Of a stretch of 36,335 bases of DNA, positions 24,339-30,001 are shown piece after piece; within the stretch, counting starts at the first letter, position 1, and every line of letters begins with the position of its first letter. The translations under genes were made by a program, and so were the position numbers. The stretch is taken from NCBI GenBank assembly GCA_937898635.1, contig CALEJW010000230.1:1-36335 (forward strand), in the 5' to 3' direction. The notes under the pieces were generated by a model that worked only from the letters and a program-made list of their open reading frames with translations, had not been told where the DNA came from and did not search any database. Origin of the DNA: an uncultured Pseudomonadota bacterium. Its GTDB lineage: Bacteria > Pseudomonadota > Gammaproteobacteria > Burkholderiales > Usitatibacteraceae.

Positions 24339-25237
24339 GCCGCGCCCCCGAGCATCGGGAATCCCAGCCGCTCGCGCGATTCGAAGTAGCTCTGCGCCAC
24401 GGCCTTCGCGAGGTTGCGGATGCGCCCGATGTAGGCCGCGCGCTCGGTCACGGAGATCGCGCCGCGAGCGTCCAGCAGGTTGAAGGTGTGCGCGGCCTTG
24501 AGGACCTGCTCGTAGGCCGGGAGCGCGAGCCGGCTCGCCATGAGGTGCTTCGCGCCCTTCTCGTGGTCGCCGAAGTGGCGGAAGAGCGCCTCGGTGTCGG
24601 ACTGCTCGAAGTTGTAGGTGGACTGCTCGACCTCGTTCTGGTGGTACACGTCGCGGTAGGTGAGCGCGCGCCCGGGCGCGCCTTCGGCGGGCTGCGCCCA
24701 CACGAGGTCGAAGACGTTCTCCACGCCCTGCAGGTACATCGCCAGGCGCTCGAGCCCGTAGGTGATCTCGCCCGTGATCGGCCGGCAGTCGAGGCCGCCC
24801 ACCTGCTGGAAGTAGGTGAACTGCGTGATCTCCATGCCGTTCATCCACACTTCCCAGCCCAGGCCCCAGGCGCCGAGGGTCGGGTTCTCCCAGTCGTCCT
24901 CGACGAAGCGCACGTCGTTTTCCTTCAGGTCGAAGCCGAGCGCCTCCAGCGAGCCCAGGTAGAGGTCGAGGATCTCCGGCGGCGAGGGCTTGAGCACCAC
25001 CTGGAACTGGTAGTAGTGCTGCAGGCGGTTCGGGTTGTCGCCGTAGCGCCCGTCCTTGGGCCGGCGGGAAGGCTGCACGTAGGCCGCGCGCCACGGCTCG
25101 GGTCCCAGGGAGCGCAGGAAGGTCGCGGTGTGCGAGGTCCCCGCGCCCACCTCCATGTCGATGGGCTGCAGGATGGCGCAGCCGCGGCTGCCCCAGTACG
25201 ACTGGAGGCGGAGGATGATGTCCTGGAAGGTGATCAT
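24335..25237 (-). CDS. glyQ: Glycyl-tRNA synthetase alpha subunit
   Basis: The 300-residue class II catalytic alpha subunit makes glycyl-adenylate and charges tRNA-Gly with GlyS. Recognisable segments: TFQDIILRLQSYWGSRGCAI, PIDMEVGAGTSHTATFLRSLGPEPW, VQPSRRPKDGRYGDNPNRLQ, and GWEVWMNGMEITQFTYFQQVGG (quoted in parts). Use of the alpha2-beta2 form rather than the single-chain GlyRS fits proteobacteria. It is first in its operon; a TAAAAT element lies 20 bases upstream, inside an 8-bp-stem palindrome. Confidence 0.97.
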   Translation of the reverse strand: MITFQDIILRLQSYWGSRGCAILQPIDMEVGAGTSHTATFLRSLGPEPWRAAYVQPSRRPKDGRYGDNPNRLQHYYQFQVVLKPSPPEILDLYLGSLEALGFDLKENDVRFVEDDWENPTLGAWGLGWEVWMNGMEITQFTYFQQVGGLDCRPITGEITYGLERLAMYLQGVENVFDLVWAQPAEGAPGRALTYRDVYHQNEVEQSTYNFEQSDTEALFRHFGDHEKGAKHLMASRLALPAYEQVLKAAHTFNLLDARGAISVTERAAYIGRIRNLAKAVAQSYFESRERLGFPMLGGAA

Positions 25238-25248
25238 GTGCGGCCCGA

Positions 25249-25270
25249 AAGCCCGTCATTTTACGGGCTT
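25249..25270. repeat. Perfect inverted repeat over the glyQ -10 region
   Basis: AAGCCCGT and ACGGGCTT form an eight-base-pair stem around a six-base loop. The minus-strand TAAAAT (25258-25263), the best -10 candidate for glyQ, lies in the loop and the first stem base. It could be an operator or an RNA hairpin in the glyQ leader. Confidence 0.5.
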
Positions 25271-25280
25271 CCCGGGGGAT

Positions 25281-25297
25281 GCAGGGAGCTTCCCTGC
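25281..25297. repeat. Perfect inverted repeat upstream of the methyltransferase -10
   Basis: GCAGGGA and TCCCTGC form a seven-base-pair stem with a three-base loop. Its last three bases (TGC) are the extension of the TGCTAGAAT promoter element of the methyltransferase gene. It lies 10 bases from the other palindrome in this divergent gap. Confidence 0.5.
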
Positions 25298-25303
25298 TAG
25301 AAT
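25295..25303 (+). promoter_or_regulatory. Extended -10 for the methyltransferase, predicted leaderless
   Basis: TGCTAGAAT ends seven bases before the ATG at 25311. Normal spacing puts the transcription start on or next to the ATG. No ribosome binding site lies between them. No -35 is recognisable, as is common for extended -10 promoters. Confidence 0.42.
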
Positions 25304-25310
25304 CCGGCGC

Positions 25311-26108
25311 ATGTCCGCACCTGCGCAAGACGCGCCGGCTCCCGCGGCGCCCGCTCCGGCCTGGCAGACCTGCCTCGGCCCGGACTGCGTCCCTCCCCCG
25401 TCCTACTTCGCCGGCCTGAACGAGGCGCTCGCCTCGAGCCTGCGACGCGCGCCCCGGCGCGTGCTCGAGCTCGGCTGCGCCGCCGCCCGGCTGGGGGCGC
25501 TCGTGCGCGAGCGCTTCCCGGGCGTGCACTACACCGGCATCGAGATCAACGCGCAGGCGGCGGCGATCGCGCGCACGCGCATCGACCGCGTGATCGAGAA
25601 GCGGCTGGAGGACATCGACTTCGCCGCCGAGGGGATCGGCGAGGCGACGATCGACACCGTGATCGCGGGCGACGTCCTCGAGCACCTCTACGATCCGTGG
25701 CGCGCGCTGCTCGGCATCCGTGCGCTCCTCACCGCGGACGCGCAGGTGGCCGCCTGCCTGCCCAACGTGCGCAATCTCTCCATCCACGACCAGCTGCACA
25801 ACGCGGGAACCTGGCGCTACGACGCCCAGGGGCTCCTCGACGTCACGCACATCCGCTTCTTCACGCTCGCCGACATCCGGCGCCTCTTCCAGGAGACGGG
25901 CTTCGTCGTGGACGAGGTGGGCTGCCACCTCGATCCCCGCTTCGCCGCCGTCTACCAGGCCAATCGCGACAAGCCGAGCGTCTCGCTCCAGGCCGGGCGC
26001 CTGAAGCTCGAGAACCTCACCCAGGCCGAGTTCCAGGAGTACTGCACGCTCCAGTTCATCGTCCGCGCCCACCCGGCGGGCGAAGTCCCGGGCGGCCCGG
26101 CCGCCTGA
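25311..26108 (+). CDS. Class I SAM-dependent methyltransferase, substrate unknown
   Basis: This 265-residue protein has an Ala/Pro-rich N-terminus with CLGPDC, then SAM motif I VLELGCAAARLGALV, the acidic end of strand beta-2 in YTGIEIN, and motif IV-like IAGDVLEHLYDPW. The segment LPNVRNLSIHDQL followed by THIRFFTLADIRRLFQETGF is typical of Methyltransf_11/23-type enzymes found with polysaccharide and glycosyltransferase modules. A sugar- or lipid-linked substrate is a guess only. It is a lone plus-strand gene between two minus-strand operons, and its last 53 bases overlap the end of lnt on the other strand. Confidence 0.8.
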   Translation: MSAPAQDAPAPAAPAPAWQTCLGPDCVPPPSYFAGLNEALASSLRRAPRRVLELGCAAARLGALVRERFPGVHYTGIEINAQAAAIARTRIDRVIEKRLEDIDFAAEGIGEATIDTVIAGDVLEHLYDPWRALLGIRALLTADAQVAACLPNVRNLSIHDQLHNAGTWRYDAQGLLDVTHIRFFTLADIRRLFQETGFVVDEVGCHLDPRFAAVYQANRDKPSVSLQAGRLKLENLTQAEFQEYCTLQFIVRAHPAGEVPGGPAA

Positions 26109-27618
26109 AGGCGGCGAAGGCGAGCAGCGCCGCGACGAGGGCGAGCGCGGCGAGGTTTCCCCAGCGCACGAAGGGCGTGGCCCCCGCGTGCGGCACGGGG
26201 CTCGCGGCGAGCGTGCCGCGCGTGAAGGGCGCGAGCCTCGCGACGACCCTTCCCTTCTCGTCGATCGCGGCGGTGACGCCGGTGTTGGTGGCGCGCACCA
26301 TCCAGCGCCCGGTCTCGAGCGCGCGCATCTGCGAGAACTGCAGGTGCTGGTCGGCCGCGAGCGACTGCCCGAACCACGCGTCGTTGCTCACGTTGAGGAG
26401 CACGCCCGCCTCGGGGAGCGCCGCGATCAGCTCCTCGCCGAAGAGGTCCTCGAAGCAGATCGCCACCGCCCAGCCCGTGCCGCCCGCGGCGAGGGGCGGC
26501 TGGTCGGGCTCGCCGCGCGCGAAGTCCGTCAGGGGAATCTGGAGCACCGCGAGCACCCAACCGAAACCCGGCGGGATGAACTCGCCGAAGGGCACGAGGT
26601 GGCGCTTGCGGTAGGCGGCGGGCCCGCTCGCGCCCACGCGCACGACGCTGTTCCAGTAGTCGAGGCGCGCGCCCGTCCCGGCGCGCTCGACCGCGCCGAT
26701 GAGGATGTCCTTGCCGCTCTCGCGGGCGTGGTCGCGCAGGGACTCGAGGTAGCCGGCGGGAAGCTGGTCGAGGAAGGCGGGCAGCGCCGTCTCGGGCAGG
26801 ATCACCACCTGCGCGGGGCTCTGCACGGCCTGCGAGAAGTAGTCGCGCAGGGTGCGCTCGCGCACGTCCTCGCGCCACTTGAGCTGCTGCGGGACGTTGC
26901 CCTGCAGGAGCGCCACGGACACGGGCTCCCGCGACGGCGTGGTCCACGCGAGCATGCCGAGGACGGCGCCCGTGGCGAAGAGCACCGCGAAGCCTCCGGC
27001 GAGGACGGCGCGCCGGCGCGACCACGCGGGGCTCCCGGCGAAGGCCGCGAGGAGCGCCGCGGCGACGGCCGTCGCGAGGGAAACGCCGTAGGCGCCCAGC
27101 ACCGGCGCGTAGCCCGCGAGCGGGCTCGCCGGCGCCTGCGAATAGCCCATCACGAGCCAGGGAAAGCCGGTGAAGAGCCAGCCCCGGACCCATTCGAGCA
27201 GGACGAACGCGGCGGGCATCGCCACGAGCGTTCGCACGGAGCCTGCCGGGCGGAGCCGGTGCGCGAGCCAGCCGGCCGCCGCGGGAAAGAGCGCGAGGTA
27301 GGCGCAGAAGAGGAAGGTCGCCAGGGCGGCGAGCGGCGCCGGCATGTGGCCGAAGCGGTGCAGGCTCACGAAGACCCAGGACACGCCGGCGAGGCCCAGG
27401 CCCAGCCCGAAGGCGAATCCCGTGATGGCCGCCTGCAGCGCGGAACCGCTTCGCGACCACGCGAGGAAGAGCACGGCGAGCGAGGCGATGGCCACCGGCC
27501 ACGCGGGGAAGGGCGCGAAGCCCAGCACGGCCGCCGCCCCCGCGACGAAGGGCAGCGCGATGCCCCAGCCGAGCACCGCGACGGCCGGGCGCGTCGGGAG
27601 CGCGCCCTTGCCGGTCAC
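26056..27618 (-). CDS. lnt: Apolipoprotein N-acyltransferase
   Basis: The 520-residue inner-membrane enzyme adds the third acyl chain to lipoproteins. About six N-terminal transmembrane helices (residues 10-225) precede a periplasmic nitrilase-like domain and one C-terminal helix (about 482-503). The catalytic triad is intact: Glu276 in ILPETALPAF, Lys338 in YRKRHLVPFGEF and Cys388 in AICFEDLFG. ATG 27618 overlaps the corC stop by four bases. It is last in the phoH-ybeY-corC-lnt run and converges on the methyltransferase gene with a 53-base overlap. Downstream lipoprotein clients encoded in this window include MltA and one metalloprotease. Confidence 0.96.
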   Translation of the reverse strand: MTGKGALPTRPAVAVLGWGIALPFVAGAAAVLGFAPFPAWPVAIASLAVLFLAWSRSGSALQAAITGFAFGLGLGLAGVSWVFVSLHRFGHMPAPLAALATFLFCAYLALFPAAAGWLAHRLRPAGSVRTLVAMPAAFVLLEWVRGWLFTGFPWLVMGYSQAPASPLAGYAPVLGAYGVSLATAVAAALLAAFAGSPAWSRRRAVLAGGFAVLFATGAVLGMLAWTTPSREPVSVALLQGNVPQQLKWREDVRERTLRDYFSQAVQSPAQVVILPETALPAFLDQLPAGYLESLRDHARESGKDILIGAVERAGTGARLDYWNSVVRVGASGPAAYRKRHLVPFGEFIPPGFGWVLAVLQIPLTDFARGEPDQPPLAAGGTGWAVAICFEDLFGEELIAALPEAGVLLNVSNDAWFGQSLAADQHLQFSQMRALETGRWMVRATNTGVTAAIDEKGRVVARLAPFTRGTLAASPVPHAGATPFVRWGNLAALALVAALLAFAAFRRPGRPGLRPPGGRGR

Positions 27619-28460
27619 CCGCCCTCCCCGGCCGGGGCCGGGGGCGCGCGCCGCTCGACGAGGAGCGAATGGAGCTTGCGGCTGTCGGAGCGGATCACGT
27701 GGAAGGCGATGCCGTCGATCACCACCGTCTCGCCGCGCTTGGGCAGGCGCCCGAAGTGCGAGAGCACCAGCCCGCCCACCGTGTCGTGGTCGTCGTCGGA
27801 GAAGGCCGTGCCGAAGTGCGCGTTGAAGTCGGCGATCTCCGTGACGGCCTTCACGCGGAAGCGGCCGTTGCGGTCGGCGAGGATGTTGTCCTCGGTCTCG
27901 TCGAAGTCGTACTCGTCCTCGATGTCGCCCACGATCTGCTCGATCACGTCCTCGATCGTGACGAGGCCCGAGACGCCGCCGTACTCGTCCACGACGATGG
28001 CGATGTGGTTGCGGTTGGCGCGGAACTCCTTGAGCAGCACGTTCAGGCGCTTCGACTCCGGCACGAACACCGCGGGGCGGAGCATGTCGCGCACGCTGAA
28101 CTCGGACTCCGCGTAGAAGCGCAGCAGGTCCTTCGCGAGGAGGATCCCGATCACGTTGTCGCGGTTCTCCTCCCAGACGGGGAAGCGCGAGTGCGCCGTC
28201 TCGATCACGTAGGGGATGAACTTCTCCGGGCTCTCCTCGACGTCGATCATGTCCATCTGCGAGCGCGGGATCATCACGTCGGCCACGCGCGTCTCGGAGA
28301 CCTGCAGCACGCCCTCGATCATCGCGAGCGCGTCCCCGTCGAGGATCTTCCGCTCGAAGGCCGAGTGCAGGAGCTCGACCAGCTGCTCGCGGTCCTCGGG
28401 CTCCCGCAGCAATAGCGAGGACAGGCGCTCGAGCAGGCTCGGCTTGGGAGGGTCGTCCAT
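27615..28460 (-). CDS. corC: CBS-pair transporter-associated protein CorC/YbeX
   Basis: The 281-residue cytoplasmic protein has a pair of CBS domains (about residues 55-185: VADVMIPRSQMDMIDVEE, NVIGILLAKDLLRF, HIAIVVDEYGGVSGLVTIED) followed by a CorC_HlyC domain ending in DTVGGLVLSHFGRLPKRGE. There is no DUF21 membrane domain, so this is the soluble YbeX type. YbeX has been linked to Mg2+/Co2+ efflux and to ribosome metabolism. It lies 29 bases after ybeY and overlaps lnt by four bases, the canonical order. Confidence 0.95.
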   Translation of the reverse strand: MDDPPKPSLLERLSSLLLREPEDREQLVELLHSAFERKILDGDALAMIEGVLQVSETRVADVMIPRSQMDMIDVEESPEKFIPYVIETAHSRFPVWEENRDNVIGILLAKDLLRFYAESEFSVRDMLRPAVFVPESKRLNVLLKEFRANRNHIAIVVDEYGGVSGLVTIEDVIEQIVGDIEDEYDFDETEDNILADRNGRFRVKAVTEIADFNAHFGTAFSDDDHDTVGGLVLSHFGRLPKRGETVVIDGIAFHVIRSDSRKLHSLLVERRAPPAPAGEGG

Positions 28461-28489
28461 TCGGGGTCGAGCGGGGGAAGGAGTCCCGG

Positions 28490-28975
28490 CTACTTTAGCA
28501 GACCCGGCCGGCGGCCATCGGGCCGCCCCGGGGCGAGCGCGTACGGGTCGGGGAACCCCAGGCGGCGCAGGATCGCCCGCTCGCGCCGCTCCATGCGCAG
28601 CGCCTCCTCCTCGCGCTCGTGGTCCAGGCCCTGCAGGTGCAGCAGTCCGTGCACCAGCAGGTGTGCGTGGTGCGCCTCGGTGGCCTTGCCCTGCTCGCGC
28701 GCCTCCCGCGCCACCACGGGCGCGCAGATGACGAGGTCGCCGGCGAGCGCGCCCCGCGGCGCGTCGTAGACGAAGGTGAGGACGTTGGTGGCGCGGTCCC
28801 GGCCGCGGAACTCCCGGTTGATCCGCCGCCCCTCGGCCTCGGCCACGAAGCGCAGCGTCACCTCGGCGCGGCGCGGCAGCGCCTCCCGCGCCCAGCGTCG
28901 CAGCGTCGCGTCGCCCGGGATGTGCGAGGCCCGCGAGGCCCGCTGGACGACGAGCGTGGGCCGGCCCGCCCTCAC
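28490..28975 (-). CDS. ybeY: Endoribonuclease YbeY (rRNA maturation)
   Basis: The 161-residue metallo-RNase is needed for 16S rRNA 3'-end maturation and 70S quality control. The metal motif HGxxHxxGxDH is complete: His109, His113 and His119 in HGLLHLQGLDHE. RFRGRDRATNVLTF-type sequence (INREFRGRDRATNVLTF) precedes it as expected. The C-terminal tail after residue 145 is Pro/Gly-rich and variable. It overlaps the phoH stop by four bases. Confidence 0.96.
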   Translation of the reverse strand: MRAGRPTLVVQRASRASHIPGDATLRRWAREALPRRAEVTLRFVAEAEGRRINREFRGRDRATNVLTFVYDAPRGALAGDLVICAPVVAREAREQGKATEAHHAHLLVHGLLHLQGLDHEREEEALRMERRERAILRRLGFPDPYALAPGRPDGRRPGLLK

Positions 28976-29928
28976 TTCTTCTTGCCCGCGCGGCGCTCGT
29001 AGGCGTCCACGATCGCCTGGACCAGCGGGTGGCGCACCACGTCCTCGGACTGGAAGATCGTGAAGGCGATGCCGCGCACGTCGGTGAGCACGTTCCTCGC
29101 GTCCACGAGCCCCGAGGTCTGGCCGCGCGCGAGGTCGATCTGCGTCACGTCCCCCGTCACGACCGCCCGCGAGCCGAAGCCGATGCGCGTGAGGAACATC
29201 TTCATCTGCTCCGGCGTCGTGTTCTGCGCCTCGTCGAGGATGATGAAGGAGTGGTTGAGGGTGCGCCCGCGCATGAAGGCGAGGGGCGCGACCTCGATCG
29301 CGCCGCGCTCGAAGAGCCGGTTCACCTTGTCGTAGCCCATGAGGTCGTAGAGGGCGTCGTAGAGCGGGCGCAGGTAGGGGTCCACCTTCTGCGCGAGGTC
29401 GCCGGGCAGGAAGCCCAGCTTCTCGCCCGCCTCCACGGCCGGTCGCGTGAGGAGGATGCGCTTCACGGCGTCGCGCTCGAACGCATCGACGGCCGCGGCC
29501 ACCGCGAGGAAGGTCTTGCCCGTGCCGGCGGGCCCCACGCCGAAGGTGATGTCGAAAGTCTGCATCTGGCGCAGGTACTGCGCCTGCCGCGGCGTGCGCG
29601 CGGAGAGCTCGGTCTTGCGGGGCAGCCGCAGCGCCGGCGAGGCCGGCGCCTCGCCCTCGGGCGTGCGCGCGACCTCCACGAGGCCGAGCTGGATGTCCTC
29701 CAGGGAAAGCTCGCCGGCCGCGAGGTCGTAGAACTTGCGCAGCGCGCGCGTGGCGAGCGCCACCTGCGCGGACTCTCCCGACACGCTGAATCGCTCCGCG
29801 CGGCGGGCGATCGAGACGTCGAGCGCCGTCTCGATCTGGCGCAGGTTCCCGTCCAGCGCGCCGCAGAGCATGGCGAGGCGGGCGTTGTCGACGGGCGCGA
29901 ACTCGACTTCCTGGGTCTGGTTCCTCAA
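28972..29928 (-). CDS. ybeZ: PhoH-family ATPase (YbeZ)
   Basis: This 318-residue P-loop NTPase of the PhoH family partners with YbeY in rRNA metabolism. Walker A is GPAGTGKT (132-139) and Walker B is FIILDEAQNT. The N-terminal EFAPVDNARLAMLCGALDGN aligns well with E. coli YbeZ, which fixes the start near 29928, where only a TTG is available. The TTG lies 10 bases after a strong hairpin and has no ribosome binding site. A TACAAT 40 bases upstream overlaps that hairpin. In E. coli miaB directly precedes ybeZ; here two metalloprotease genes intervene. Confidence 0.93.
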   Translation of the reverse strand: MRNQTQEVEFAPVDNARLAMLCGALDGNLRQIETALDVSIARRAERFSVSGESAQVALATRALRKFYDLAAGELSLEDIQLGLVEVARTPEGEAPASPALRLPRKTELSARTPRQAQYLRQMQTFDITFGVGPAGTGKTFLAVAAAVDAFERDAVKRILLTRPAVEAGEKLGFLPGDLAQKVDPYLRPLYDALYDLMGYDKVNRLFERGAIEVAPLAFMRGRTLNHSFIILDEAQNTTPEQMKMFLTRIGFGSRAVVTGDVTQIDLARGQTSGLVDARNVLTDVRGIAFTIFQSEDVVRHPLVQAIVDAYERRAGKKK

Positions 29929-29938
29929 GGGCGGACGA

Positions 29939-29971
29939 AATAGGCCTGCCGGGACGACCGGCAGGCCTATT
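29939..29971 (-). terminator. Strong hairpin between the metalloproteases and phoH
   Basis: A perfect 14-base-pair stem (29939-29952 with 29958-29971) has a five-base loop. It follows the metalloprotease stop at 30002 by 30 bases. On the minus strand it is followed by TTTCGTCC (weak U-tract); on the plus strand TTGTAAC follows. The likely role is termination or attenuation before phoH, which begins only 10 bases downstream. The minus-strand TACAAT at 29969-29974 overlaps its first bases. Confidence 0.7.
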
Positions 29972-29974
29972 GTA
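29969..29974 (-). promoter_or_regulatory. Candidate -10 for phoH overlapping the hairpin
   Basis: Minus-strand TACAAT (five of six matches) lies 40 bases before the phoH TTG. No good -35 is found (CGGTCC at spacing 17). Transcripts from it would start inside the hairpin and so lack the complete stem, escaping termination. Confidence 0.38.
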
Positions 29975-30001
29975 ACGGCAGCCCCGGGCGGGGACCGCCT
30001 G

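Noticed and set aside
22248..26072. A 1274-residue minus-strand frame spanning glyS, glyQ and beyond
   Set aside because: Only the part from GTG 24338 is GlyS; the rest is an open shadow frame common in GC-rich DNA and overlaps the clear glyQ and methyltransferase genes.
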